64,000 bases of DNA from Candidatus Calditenuaceae archaeon (lineage in GTDB: Archaea; Thermoproteota; Nitrososphaeria_A; Caldarchaeales; Calditenuaceae), in NCBI GenBank assembly GCA_025059595.1, contig JANXDI010000029.1:282735-346734 (forward strand), in the 5' to 3' direction. The position numbers were made by a program, and so were the translations under genes. The notes under the pieces were generated by a model that saw only the letters and a program-made list of their open reading frames with translations, was not told the origin of the DNA and made no database searches. The stretch's first letter is position 1. The number at the start of each line of letters is the position of its first letter. Positions 33,675 through 42,318 of this stretch are shown piece by piece.

Positions 33675-33690
33675 AGAATACACGTATTCT
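33675..33690. promoter_or_regulatory. Palindrome upstream of the 33752 gene
   Basis: AGAATAC-AC-GTATTCT has perfect 7-base arms. It lies in the 157-base divergent region between the Sm-like gene and a membrane-protein gene. It ends about 24 bases before the plus-strand TATA box (GGATATATG, near 33715), a usual place for an activator. The function is inferred. Confidence 0.45.
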
Positions 33691-33751
33691 GTATCAATTC
33701 TCTGTGTGGCAAAAGGATATATGATGCCTGTTTTATGAGATCTCCGCTGAA

Positions 33752-34054
33752 TTGACAGAATCAGTCACACCACCTCTCAGCAGGAGGGCCCGTGTGGCTC
33801 TGATAGTGGCGCTGGCAGGGGTGGCCATCAGCATTGTTCCCACCGTGCTTTTCCTTTTCGTTATCGAGAATAAGCGTAACGACCCTTTGGGCTGGGAGAT
33901 TTTTGCTGATTTCCCGCTACACCTTTTGACGGCCTTTGTAGGCGCTGTTATTGGCTTTGCAGGTGCCTTGCTCTTTAGGTCTGCGGTGAGGCAGGACCTC
34001 AAGGAGTCTCAGCGTGAGGAGAGGGCTAAACAAGTCCTTCGAGATGTGGTTTAG
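33752..34054 (+). CDS. Small membrane protein of unknown function
   Basis: A 100-residue protein with membrane helices near 15-38 and 55-75 and a charged C-terminal helix (RQDLKESQREERAKQVLRD). No family is recognised. The start is TTG 33752; the ATG at 33736 runs into a stop. A GGATATATG box about 30-35 bases upstream supports a short or absent leader. It ends 4 bases before the converging polymerase gene. Confidence 0.6.
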   Translation: MTESVTPPLSRRARVALIVALAGVAISIVPTVLFLFVIENKRNDPLGWEIFADFPLHLLTAFVGAVIGFAGALLFRSAVRQDLKESQREERAKQVLRDVV

Positions 34055-34058
34055 AGCT

Positions 34059-37000
34059 TCAGAGGTATCTTTTTAGCGAGAGTTGCTTCGGACTCTTGAT
34101 AGGTGTCTGCTTAAAGACTGACTGAATATTCTCGATGGCGTTCACCGCTCCTTCCCTCAGATAGGGGTCCTCGATGAAATCTTCCAGAAGGAGGGAGGCT
34201 AGCTCGACGTACTTCTCCACAGCCCCTCTATAGACTGTCTGACTCAGCTCCGCGCCGCAAACCCTACAGACCCCTTTCAAGAGTAACCTACGGTAGCGGG
34301 TTCCGCATCTTCTGCATCTGAACGATTGGGCGAAATATGTCCGCAGGTTCCCTATAATGTCTGGGAGTACGTGGTGAGCCATCACCCTCTCGGCGACGAA
34401 CTTTGGGTCGACCGCGCTTAAAGTTTTGCAGAGCTCGAGCTGGGCCGTAACCCTCTCAAGCATGGTTCTCTTCTTGGTGTATGATGACTGGTTAACATAT
34501 CCGTGCAGAACTGCCACATGCGTCATGCATTTTACTCCGCAGATTTCAGGCCCCATCTTCACAATCGTCCTGAGCAACGGTATAATGCTGACCAGATTTA
34601 CCGCAGGTTCTTTTCTCTGAGCCGCCTGATAGAATTGAAGGGGGTATCTGGCCACGGTCTCGATGTTATGCGCTTGCTCATCAACTTCTTCTGGGTCTAC
34701 AATTATGTTGAGGAGGAGGGGCGTGTCCATGGTTCCTCCTATTCTGTCGGGCAGGTATCTCCTGCTGAAATTTGTGAAGACGTCTAAGAGGAGCATGACG
34801 CTGTCTTCGTCTCCGTCGCAGTCCCTCCTCTTGGCGGCGTGCAAGAGGGGGTGCGCATAAACAACCTTTGCTTCTGTTATGCCTATGACTCTGCAGACTA
34901 CCGCTCCGTATGTATGTGGTGAAAGTGCAGCCACTAAGGCGCCGATAACATCGGTTGGCGAGTTGAATCTGTAGTATTCTTGGAGGCCGGCGGTTCTGAG
35001 AAGCCTGTCGATGAATTTCGACGTCCTGTAGAGGTGCTCGGCGAGTTCTGATGGTATTATTATGTCTTGGGGCTTCAACTCTAGGAGCTGGTCCGCAGAG
35101 TTAATTGGCCTGCCGTTGACGTCTTGAGAGTAGCCGAGTTGGCGGAGTCTCCCTAAGTCTGCTTCTATCTGCTTGGGTGTGAAATGCGTGAGTGGGGCGT
35201 TTGTGCTGTCGAACCTTATGGTCCCGTCCTTATACACGTAAAGCTTGAGGTCCGCACGCAGGATGCCTTTTGCGAGCTCCTCAGGCTGCTTGGACCAGCT
35301 TGTCAGCTTTCTGACACCTTTAAGTGTCTTCACCGAGGCGCCTCCAGCGCTCTCGGCCATTCTAAGCTCCTCCTTGAGGTCTACCACCCAGCTTCGAGAG
35401 GCTCTCAATAAGTTTCCGCATCTTGGGCATGTCTTCTCCTCGGGCTCGACATACTCGGAGCCGCAGTTGTCACACTCAGCGACAAGGATTGTCGGCTTAC
35501 CGCACGCGCTACATACTCCGCGCCAAGTCTTCTCTCCGCAGACGGTGCATGCTCTCGAGACTAGCTCGAGTGAGAGGTTCTCGTGCTTTGCGGCCCTCAT
35601 TACGTCGCGGGTCGCTCCGCCCGCGAGGCCTACCGGGAAGAGTATGTGGACAGGCGGCTTGAGCCGCCTCTGCCGGGCCTTTTCAGGCCTTCCGACCCTG
35701 ACAGTGAGAACCGTCCCCAGCCTCTGGCGGAAGGGTGTTCCTGAGAGCCTCTCGACGGCCTCGCTTACACTCAGGTTAGAGACATCCGCTTCTTTGAAAG
35801 GCCTGAAGAGAAAGATGAGCGACTTTAACCACTCTTTCGATATTTGGACCCTGTTATCGACGACCCTGTGCTCGATTAGCATTGACTCTAGGACATTCTT
35901 GGCTTGGCTGTCTACCGGTAGTAGGAGTTGGCCGGCCTTTCGGGTCGAAGCTCTGATTGAGGAGCGTAGCCATCTTCTCAGATGCTCCACATCTTTTCCG
36001 GTTGCTCTGTCCCAGAATGGCATGTATCTCGGATGGATGGGGACTCTCAGCTTTGCGCTGATTCCGCAGGCGTATTCTATCGGGGGTATTTGGGTGAATG
36101 GGTTCGCCTCCACACGCTTCACCTCCTCCGCCTCGTGGCGGGAGAGCCTCTCCCTCCAGCCTTCAACCGCCAAAACCTCCTCCAGCCAAAACTCCTCGCA
36201 ATAACCCGGGGGTTGGAGCCTCACGTTGTTCTCGACACAGTCGCCGAAGCTGACCAGTATGTCTCCGTTGAAGAGGACTCTGCTGAGCCTCTCCTCGGCC
36301 TCTGCGAGCTTCTGCTCCGAGTCCACCCTAATGACTGATGTATCGGTAAGCATGACTACGGGAGGCTCAATCGTCGTGACTGCCATGGCAACTCCCCCTT
36401 TCCCAGGGTAGTCCGTCTTGAGTTGGGTTCCTATCGCTACGTAGCCTTTGAGAATCTTCATAGTGTAGGGATGAATTCCAAGGGCCGCCATGGAGGTGTT
36501 GGGTGCGCGGCCGTATCTGAGGCGAAAGCCCCCAAACATGTTCTCCATAGAGAGAACCGGCCTACCGCCCACAACCTCCTCGATCACAGAGCTTCTACGC
36601 TCCTGAGAATACCTCTTCAGCATCTCAGGAACTTGCCGAAGCCACTCCCAACCCCCAAGCCCAGCCACGTCGATTAGGCGGAGAAGCTTCCGCGCACGCC
36701 CCACGACACCGTCATTAACAACCCTCAGCGCCCCGCCCCTGAGGTAAGGAGTCTCAACTCTGGCCAGCTCCCTGAAGCTTGAGACAGGTATGTTGTCTGT
36801 CGCTATTCCTGTAATCTCTATCGGAAGCCTGTAGAGGACGTATTCTAGGACATCGTCAGGGACATTGTACTGGAAGTTGCCGACCTTCCTCTTGTAAGTT
36901 CTAATCTCCTCGACGAAGCGCATGACCTCCTCCTCCGTCGCCCTGTAAGGGGAGAGGCCTGCAACTTTTCTCAGATAATCGGCCAAGACGACTGAGCCCG

Positions 37001-37454
37001 CAATCTCCGTCCCACCGGCCGACCTGATTGGGCCGGCGTAGTAGACGGCCATGTAGCTGGAGTTGTCGGTATTTCGCTTTATCTTGACGCCAACTATGCC
37101 CTCGTTGGGTGCGGCTGTCGTGCCGGGCGGAGTCATCACGGCCAAGGCTGCTCGGAGAATCTGGGTGAGCCGGGAGGGGTCTGGCCTCCCCGTGCCGCTG
37201 TATAAGCGGTCTATTAGCTTGAAGGGGAGAATTTCGTGGTCGCAGCTCGTCTTAAGCTCCCGCACAACTGCGGCGACTCCGGGTGGGCCTAGGAGAAGCT
37301 CTATCCGCTCCGCCATGTCGTAGGCTATCTTAACCTCAACCTCGCCGGTCGGCTGCTGAACCCTCAGCCGATACTCTTTAGCAACTTCGTACTCTCGCTT
37401 CACTCCCTCAACCATCTCGCGTAGGTAGGGACTACTTGTAGACCCCCTCTCCAA
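34059..37454 (-). CDS. polC: DNA polymerase D large subunit DP2
   Basis: The catalytic subunit of the archaeal replicative polymerase D. Its 1131 residues match intein-free DP2. The double-psi beta-barrel catalytic site is AAKRRDCDGDEDSVMLL near 873-889. Zinc modules are seen at CTVCGEKTWRGVCSACG and CDNCGSEYVEPEEKTCPRCG near 645-690, and again CRRCGTRYRRLLLKGVCRVCG near the C-terminus. The small subunit DP1 is not in the window. The TTG start is 29 bases after CTTATAAC. No intein is present at the usual sites. Confidence 0.95.
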   Translation of the reverse strand: MERGSTSSPYLREMVEGVKREYEVAKEYRLRVQQPTGEVEVKIAYDMAERIELLLGPPGVAAVVRELKTSCDHEILPFKLIDRLYSGTGRPDPSRLTQILRAALAVMTPPGTTAAPNEGIVGVKIKRNTDNSSYMAVYYAGPIRSAGGTEIAGSVVLADYLRKVAGLSPYRATEEEVMRFVEEIRTYKRKVGNFQYNVPDDVLEYVLYRLPIEITGIATDNIPVSSFRELARVETPYLRGGALRVVNDGVVGRARKLLRLIDVAGLGGWEWLRQVPEMLKRYSQERRSSVIEEVVGGRPVLSMENMFGGFRLRYGRAPNTSMAALGIHPYTMKILKGYVAIGTQLKTDYPGKGGVAMAVTTIEPPVVMLTDTSVIRVDSEQKLAEAEERLSRVLFNGDILVSFGDCVENNVRLQPPGYCEEFWLEEVLAVEGWRERLSRHEAEEVKRVEANPFTQIPPIEYACGISAKLRVPIHPRYMPFWDRATGKDVEHLRRWLRSSIRASTRKAGQLLLPVDSQAKNVLESMLIEHRVVDNRVQISKEWLKSLIFLFRPFKEADVSNLSVSEAVERLSGTPFRQRLGTVLTVRVGRPEKARQRRLKPPVHILFPVGLAGGATRDVMRAAKHENLSLELVSRACTVCGEKTWRGVCSACGKPTILVAECDNCGSEYVEPEEKTCPRCGNLLRASRSWVVDLKEELRMAESAGGASVKTLKGVRKLTSWSKQPEELAKGILRADLKLYVYKDGTIRFDSTNAPLTHFTPKQIEADLGRLRQLGYSQDVNGRPINSADQLLELKPQDIIIPSELAEHLYRTSKFIDRLLRTAGLQEYYRFNSPTDVIGALVAALSPHTYGAVVCRVIGITEAKVVYAHPLLHAAKRRDCDGDEDSVMLLLDVFTNFSRRYLPDRIGGTMDTPLLLNIIVDPEEVDEQAHNIETVARYPLQFYQAAQRKEPAVNLVSIIPLLRTIVKMGPEICGVKCMTHVAVLHGYVNQSSYTKKRTMLERVTAQLELCKTLSAVDPKFVAERVMAHHVLPDIIGNLRTYFAQSFRCRRCGTRYRRLLLKGVCRVCGAELSQTVYRGAVEKYVELASLLLEDFIEDPYLREGAVNAIENIQSVFKQTPIKSPKQLSLKRYL

Positions 37455-37506
37455 CTCTAAACGGCCTCAAATGCGCTTAGTTATAAGGAGGCCGAGCGTC
37501 GAGAGG

Positions 37507-38328
37507 CTAGACACGTGCCCCCATATATCTCGATATCGCCGGTGGCCTCTCTTTGGCCGCCTCCGCAGCGTGCTCTACGACCTCAGCCAGTTTATGGGGC
37601 TCATGCTCTACAAGCGTTCCCGTAACTATTATGTCGGCCCCCGCCCGTATAGCGTTAGCCGCATCTCTCCCCGACCTGATTCCTCCGCCTACCACTATCG
37701 GGATGTCAACGACTTTTCTGACTATCCGTATGAGGTCTGGGGGGATTGGGGACTCGGCGCCTGAGCCTGCCTCGAGGTAGATGAGCCTCATGCCGAGCAG
37801 TTGGGCGGCTAGGGCGTAGCTGGCCACGATGTTGGGCTTACTTTCAGGTAGGGGGAAGGCTCTGCCCACCACCGCTACGCTGGTCTCGCCCTTAAAGACC
37901 ACGTAGCCCATAGGTATCGGCTCGAGGCCGTATTCCTTGACCATGAGGGAGCCGTGAATCTGAGCACCCAGTATGAACCACCACTCCAGTGAGTTGAGGA
38001 GCGACATGTAGAAGATTGCGTCGGCGTGGGGGCTTACAGACGTTATGTTGCTGGGGAAAATTATCACGGGTAGGCTGGAGACGGATTTAATCGCTTTGAT
38101 GGCCTCATCCATCATTTCCCGGAAATAGACGGTGGAGCCGCCGACCATGAAGCCGTCTGTCCCCATCTCCTCAGACCTTTCCGCGAGCTTAGCTAGGGTG
38201 GAGGCGTCTCTCACCTCAGGGTCGAAGAGCGTCAGATGCACGAACCCTTTCTTGCGAAGCCGATTAACCAAGTAGCTCTCAGTTTTGCCAAGCCTAAAGC
38301 ATATTTCGGGAGATGTCATCAAGCCCAC
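37507..38328 (-). CDS. Geranylgeranylglyceryl phosphate synthase
   Basis: A TIM barrel that forms the first ether bond of archaeal lipids from glycerol-1-phosphate and geranylgeranyl diphosphate. Its 273 residues show HLTLFDPE, GTDGFMVGGSTV, PVIIFPSNITSVSPHADAIF, MGYVVFKG, YLEAGSGAESPIP, VGGGIRSG and IVTGTLVE. These are the group II GGGPS motifs. The start is GTG 38328 directly after the Elf1 stop, or ATG 38319. Confidence 0.94.
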   Translation of the reverse strand: MGLMTSPEICFRLGKTESYLVNRLRKKGFVHLTLFDPEVRDASTLAKLAERSEEMGTDGFMVGGSTVYFREMMDEAIKAIKSVSSLPVIIFPSNITSVSPHADAIFYMSLLNSLEWWFILGAQIHGSLMVKEYGLEPIPMGYVVFKGETSVAVVGRAFPLPESKPNIVASYALAAQLLGMRLIYLEAGSGAESPIPPDLIRIVRKVVDIPIVVGGGIRSGRDAANAIRAGADIIVTGTLVEHEPHKLAEVVEHAAEAAKERPPAISRYMGARV

Positions 38329-38682
38329 CTACGACTCCTTTTCCGTCTCATCAGCTCCGGCCGCCTCATCTACCGCGACTTCCGTCTCCGCTGTAGTCAC
38401 TTCAGCCGCGGCCTGCTCCATCCTCTTCATCCGCTCCTTAACTGCCTCAGAGCTTAAACGGCCTGTGACGATGTCGTACCAAGTTGAGTAGGCGTCAATG
38501 GGCATGTAGCTCCTCAGCCAAGGAACCTCGTGGCTCACACCGCATTTACCGCAAGTTACCACAGCCCTGAATCTCTCCGCTTTAGTCACAGTAACCGCTT
38601 GAGCCCCGCAGAGAGGGCAGGTGAAGACCTTGGGCGGGGCCCTCACGGGCCTTCGGTAAATCTTCCTCCTCTTCCTTCCCAC
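38329..38682 (-). CDS. Transcription elongation factor Elf1-like zinc ribbon
   Basis: About 117 residues. GRKRRKIYRRPVRAPPKVFT leads into the zinc ribbon CPLCGAQAVTV...VTCGKCG (two CxxC pairs), the layout of Elof1/Elf1, a Pol II elongation factor with archaeal homologues. An acidic, Ala-Glu-rich tail follows. I start at GTG 38682: a longer frame to 38832 would run through the tRNA gene, and Elf1 proteins begin with this basic stretch. GGPPS-type lipid gene GGGPS follows directly; the two are co-transcribed. Confidence 0.8.
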   Translation of the reverse strand: MGRKRRKIYRRPVRAPPKVFTCPLCGAQAVTVTKAERFRAVVTCGKCGVSHEVPWLRSYMPIDAYSTWYDIVTGRLSSEAVKERMKRMEQAAAEVTTAETEVAVDEAAGADETEKES

Positions 38683-38760
38683 TCTTCCAGCACCCAGTGG
38701 AATGAGATTAGAGCCGCTAATTACCTTTCCCACCCCGGGCCGAGAGGTTTGAAGAGAGTC

Positions 38761-38853
38761 TGCGGCCGCCGGGATTTGAACCCGGGACTTGCGGGCGTGC
38801 CCGTCGCGAGATTCTCGGGGCCCCGCCGTCATACCTAGCTAGACCACGGCCGC
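38761..38853 (-). tRNA. tRNA-Gly (probable CCC anticodon) with a 19-base intron
   Basis: The acceptor GCGGCCG pairs with CGGCCGC, discriminator A at 38761. The T arm CCGGG-TTCAAAT-CCCGG, the D arm GTC...GAC and the anticodon stem GCGGG/CCCGC are clear. The gene is 19 bases too long between the anticodon-stem arms. Removing 38797-38815 at the canonical 37/38 site leaves loop GCCCCGG with anticodon CCC (38817-38819). The 3' bulge ACG next to the stem fits a relaxed splicing motif. Position 33 is then C rather than T, so the isotype is probable, not certain. The D arm also resembles tRNA-Val. Confidence 0.7.
38797..38815 (-). other. Predicted tRNA intron
   Basis: The 19 bases are deduced from the excess length between the anticodon-stem arms and the canonical position after base 37. 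GGGC in the intron can pair with GCCC of the anticodon loop, forming the central helix of a bulge-helix motif. The 5' bulge is not well formed. Confidence 0.5.
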
Positions 38854-38880
38854 GCCACGCCTCATCTAGGTAGACGGGCC

Positions 38881-39498
38881 TCAGATATTCTCGGAAATTG
38901 CCTTGAAATAAATCTTCAACGCTGCCTCCTCATCCCTGCTCAGCCCCTCCAGCTTAAAGCCCTCGCCCTCATCAGGTAAGAGAAGGAGTTTGGCTGAGGG
39001 GTAGAGACTCTTCAGCCTCGAGGCCAGCTCATGAGTCACGGATTCGGGCCTGTATCCTATGTAGAACGCGAGCCTTCTTCCTTCGCCAAGGCACTCAACC
39101 ACCTTCCTGCAATCGTCCTCGAAGGCGCTTAAGTCAGCGTATGCTCTTGTCTCTAGAACGTTGCCATCAACGACGTATGCTACGCCGAGCTTCCGCCCGG
39201 GGTCGATTGCGACAGCGAGTGATGACTTAGGCTTAGGTGGGCTGAGGCTTAGAGCTAGTTGGAGGGCGAGGCAGTCAGGCGAGCTATAGTCTTCCAAATA
39301 AAACGTCTTAAACCGGCCCTGCGGCTTCAAGCCCTCCTCCCTACTGGCAACAGCGACTTTAACCGTGAGAGGAACCGAGACGACATCTGTGACCCAAATG
39401 GGCTGAACCCTGAGACGTCGAAGAGCATTCATAACCTTCACAGCCTTCGCATTATCCCTCACAATCACCGCAACGCTCCCCTGAAACCTCCCCCTCAA
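38881..39498 (-). CDS. RNase H-fold (RuvC/YqgF-like) protein
   Basis: A 205-residue archaeal protein. The N-terminal half has two short alpha/beta units (VAVIVRDNAKAVKVMNALRR). The C-terminal half opens with AVAIDPGRKLGVAYVVDG, the first strand of an RNase H-like fold with its catalytic Asp. It continues with RLAFYIGYRPESVTHELAS and ends in SRDEEAALKIYFKA, a helix with acidic residues. It could be a resolvase-like nuclease; the exact function is unknown. A GAAATATTAGC box lies about 30 bases upstream. Confidence 0.7.
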   Translation of the reverse strand: MRGRFQGSVAVIVRDNAKAVKVMNALRRLRVQPIWVTDVVSVPLTVKVAVASREEGLKPQGRFKTFYLEDYSSPDCLALQLALSLSPPKPKSSLAVAIDPGRKLGVAYVVDGNVLETRAYADLSAFEDDCRKVVECLGEGRRLAFYIGYRPESVTHELASRLKSLYPSAKLLLLPDEGEGFKLEGLSRDEEAALKIYFKAISENI

Positions 39499-39567
39499 CC
39501 CAACTCATCCCGACGCAAGACCAGCTAATATTTCGTTGAATTCGAGCCTCGGCACGGGTCTCGGCGA

Positions 39568-39579
39568 AAATATTTAAAG
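39568..39579 (+). promoter_or_regulatory. TATA box of guaB
   Basis: AAATATTTAAAG lies about 36 bases before the GTG at 39612, leaving a short leader with GGGATTAGG near the start. Confidence 0.5.
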
Positions 39580-39611
39580 CATGGCTATTAGCCTCAATCT
39601 GAAGGGATTAG

Positions 39612-41063
39612 GTGCCTACCTTCTGGGAAGGCGTTGGCTTAACATTCGATGACGTTCTTCTCGTGCCGAGGTTCTCTACCCTCAGGTCGAGGAGTGAGGC
39701 ATCAACAACAACTAGGCTCACCAGAAAGCTGACTATCAGCATCCCCGTCGTGTCGGCCGCCATGGACACCGTGACTGAGAGTAGAATGGCTATTGCAATG
39801 GCGAGGGAAGGAGGGCTCGGCGTGATACATAGGTTCATGCCGGTTAGCCAGCAGGTCTCTGAGATTCTGAAGGTGAAGAGAGCTGAGGGGATTGTCATAG
39901 ACGACCCTTATACCATAGGCTTGGGCTCAACAGTGGCTGACGCGAGGCGGGAGATGGAGGCCAGAAATGTCTCGGGCCTTATCGTTGTGGACAGCGAGAA
40001 GAGGGTCCATGGCATAGTTACGGCCCGCGACATAATGTTTGAGAGGGATGAGACTATGGTGGAGGAGGTTATGACTCCGCGGAGTAGGCTCGTCACGGCT
40101 GAGGAGGGCATCAGGATAGAGGATGCGGTTAAACTAATCAAAAAGCACAAGGTCGAGAAGATTCCCATCGTAGATAAGGAGTGGAGGGTGAAGGGGCTTA
40201 TCACGGCCAAGGACATCAGGTCCCGCGGACTCTATCCACACTCCTCGAGGGACTCGAAGGGCAGGATGATGGTCGGAGCAGCAATAGGTGTAAAGGGGGA
40301 TTACCTTGAGAGGGCGAGGGCACTTATTGAGGCTGAGACCGATGTAATAGTTGTTGATGTCGCTCACGGCCACACCGAGCTAGTCCTCAACGCCCTAAAA
40401 ACCCTCAGAAGAGAATACGGCGAAGACCTCCAAATCATCGCCGGGAACGTGGCAACTCCCGAAGGGTTTGAGGACCTAGCGGCCTACTCTGACTGTGTTA
40501 AAGTTGGCATCGGTCCGGGAGCTGTCTGCACCACAAGAATCGTCGCTGGCGTAGGTGTACCTCAATTAACCGCGATTCTCGGCTGCGCGGAGGCGTCTGA
40601 GCGTAGCGGAGTCCCAATGATGGCTGACGGCGGTGTAAGGAGTTCCGCAGACGTGGTCAAGGCCCTCGCCGCAGGTGCGTCGACAGTGATGATTGGGATG
40701 CTATTGGCTGGGACAGATGAAAGCCCCGGGGCTGTCGTCGTGAGAAACGGCAGAAAAAGCAAGGTCTATAGAGGGATGGCCTCCTTCTACGCCATGCTCG
40801 GCAGGGAGACGAAGTCCACCGGCGATATTCCGCTCGACGAGATTGCCGACTACTCCTACATGTCGGAAGGGGTTGAGGCCTACGTTGATTATAAGGGCTC
40901 AGCGTCTGACGTTATCAAGCAACTGGTAAGCGGATTGAGGTCTGGGATGAGCTACTTGGGCGCGAGGACGATAGATGAATTGAGAAGGAACGCCACTTTC
41001 ATCCAAATCACGCACGCGGCCTACATAGAGTCGCTTCCACATGATGTCGAGCGCATAAGTTAA
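39612..41063 (+). CDS. guaB: Inosine-5'-monophosphate dehydrogenase
   Basis: It oxidises IMP to XMP, the committed step of GMP synthesis. The TIM barrel is split by two CBS domains at about 95-210 ([38 protein letters not shown]). The catalytic loop [18 protein letters not shown] holds the cysteine near residue 302. [19 protein letters not shown] and [20 protein letters not shown] are also standard. Its 483 residues are the normal length. Only 1 base separates it from purA. GTG start. Confidence 0.96.
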   Translation: MPTFWEGVGLTFDDVLLVPRFSTLRSRSEASTTTRLTRKLTISIPVVSAAMDTVTESRMAIAMAREGGLGVIHRFMPVSQQVSEILKVKRAEGIVIDDPYTIGLGSTVADARREMEARNVSGLIVVDSEKRVHGIVTARDIMFERDETMVEEVMTPRSRLVTAEEGIRIEDAVKLIKKHKVEKIPIVDKEWRVKGLITAKDIRSRGLYPHSSRDSKGRMMVGAAIGVKGDYLERARALIEAETDVIVVDVAHGHTELVLNALKTLRREYGEDLQIIAGNVATPEGFEDLAAYSDCVKVGIGPGAVCTTRIVAGVGVPQLTAILGCAEASERSGVPMMADGGVRSSADVVKALAAGASTVMIGMLLAGTDESPGAVVVRNGRKSKVYRGMASFYAMLGRETKSTGDIPLDEIADYSYMSEGVEAYVDYKGSASDVIKQLVSGLRSGMSYLGARTIDELRRNATFIQITHAAYIESLPHDVERIS

Positions 41064-41064
41064 G

Positions 41065-42315
41065 ATGCCGGGTTTAGTCGTCGTGGGGCTTCAGTGGGGA
41101 GACGAAGGGAAGGGGAAGGTATCCGCCTACCTCGCTAAAGGTGCGTCGCTCGCCGTTAGGTTCAACGGAGGAGCCAACGCAGGCCACACCGTTAAGCTCG
41201 GAGAAAAGTCTCTAAGCCTGCACATACTACCCGCAGCGACAGTGTCAACCAAAGCCGCGGCAATCGGCCCTGGCGTATACCTCGACATCGAGGAGATGCT
41301 CCGCGACATCGAGAAGCTAGAGGCGGCAGTTGGTAAAGTCCACGTGGTCATTAGCCCAAGAGCCCAGCTCGTAACTCCGCTACAAGTAGAGCTAGACGCT
41401 AGGATTGAGGAGTTGAGGGGGGGAGGATCGATAGGGACAACGAGGAGGGGCATCGGCCCGACGGCCATCAACAAATACGGTAGGCTGGGCGTCAGGGTCT
41501 GTGACCTTCTGGAGGGTGAGGCGCAGAATATCGCCGAGGTCTGGCGGAGGGTCTGGGGAGGCTTAACGTCACTCAGAGTTGAGGAAGCGTTGGAGAAGGC
41601 TGCGAGGCTTGTGGAGCAGGTGAAGTGGATGGTTGGCGATGTCTCATCCCTAATTCATGAAAAGCTTTCCTCGGGTGAGACAGTCGTCTTCGAAGGTGCA
41701 CAAGGAACTATGCTCGACATAGACCACGGAACGTACCCCTACGTCACTTCAAGCCACACAGTCTCCGCCGCAGCCGCGTTAGGCGCGGGGGTCGGGCCGA
41801 AATCCATCCACAGAGTTGTAGGGGTGGCAAAGTCATACACGACTAGAGTCGGAGCAGGCCCTTTCCCAACGGAGTTTACAGGGCCCTTGGCGGACTCGAT
41901 TAGAGAGCGAGGAGGAGAGTACGGGGCGACGACGGGGAGGCCGCGTAGAATCGGGTGGCTTGACATTCCTCAGCTAAGATACGCGTGTATGCTCAACGAC
42001 GCGGATGAGATTTTTTTGACGAGGCTCGATACTTTAGCCTCGCAACCAAGAGTTAGGCTCTGCGTAAAATATGAGGGGAGCGGCGACTCATTCCCTGAGA
42101 GCGTCTCCTCTCTCAGACGAGCGAGGCCCGTTTACGAGGAGTTGGATGGGTGGCCGGAGATAGGAGAGTCTGAGAGGAGTAGGCTATTAGCTGAGGGCTA
42201 CGGAGGCTTACCGAGAAGTGCGAGGCAGTACGTTGAGCGGATTGAGGAGGAGCTAGGGACACCCATAAGATACATAGGGATAGGCCCGGGCATCGGAGAC
42301 GTCATAATGAAATAG
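41065..42315 (+). CDS. purA: Adenylosuccinate synthetase
   Basis: The first step from IMP to AMP. The GTPase loop is GDEGKGKVSAYLA, followed by RFNGGANAGHTVKLG and the His in LHILPA. GTTRRGIGPTAINKYGRLGVR, FEGAQGTMLDIDHGTYPYVTSS, KSYTTRVGAGPFPTE and TGRPRRIGWLDI are all present. Its 416 residues are somewhat shorter than in bacteria, as usual in archaea. With guaB it places both exits from IMP in one operon. Confidence 0.96.
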   Translation: MPGLVVVGLQWGDEGKGKVSAYLAKGASLAVRFNGGANAGHTVKLGEKSLSLHILPAATVSTKAAAIGPGVYLDIEEMLRDIEKLEAAVGKVHVVISPRAQLVTPLQVELDARIEELRGGGSIGTTRRGIGPTAINKYGRLGVRVCDLLEGEAQNIAEVWRRVWGGLTSLRVEEALEKAARLVEQVKWMVGDVSSLIHEKLSSGETVVFEGAQGTMLDIDHGTYPYVTSSHTVSAAAALGAGVGPKSIHRVVGVAKSYTTRVGAGPFPTEFTGPLADSIRERGGEYGATTGRPRRIGWLDIPQLRYACMLNDADEIFLTRLDTLASQPRVRLCVKYEGSGDSFPESVSSLRRARPVYEELDGWPEIGESERSRLLAEGYGGLPRSARQYVERIEEELGTPIRYIGIGPGIGDVIMK

Positions 42316-42318
42316 GGC

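Noticed and set aside
35245..36204. 319-codon frame on the plus strand inside the DNA polymerase gene
   Set aside because: It is antisense to strongly conserved DP2 sequence, has Ser/Leu/Arg-rich composition and no recognisable domain; a GC-driven shadow frame.
34059..37454. Intein in the DP2 gene
   Set aside because: The catalytic motif and the zinc modules are continuous, and the length equals intein-free DP2.
38683..38832. Elf1 reading frame extended upstream
   Set aside because: The extension runs through the tRNA-Gly gene, and Elf1 homologues begin at the basic GRKRRK stretch.
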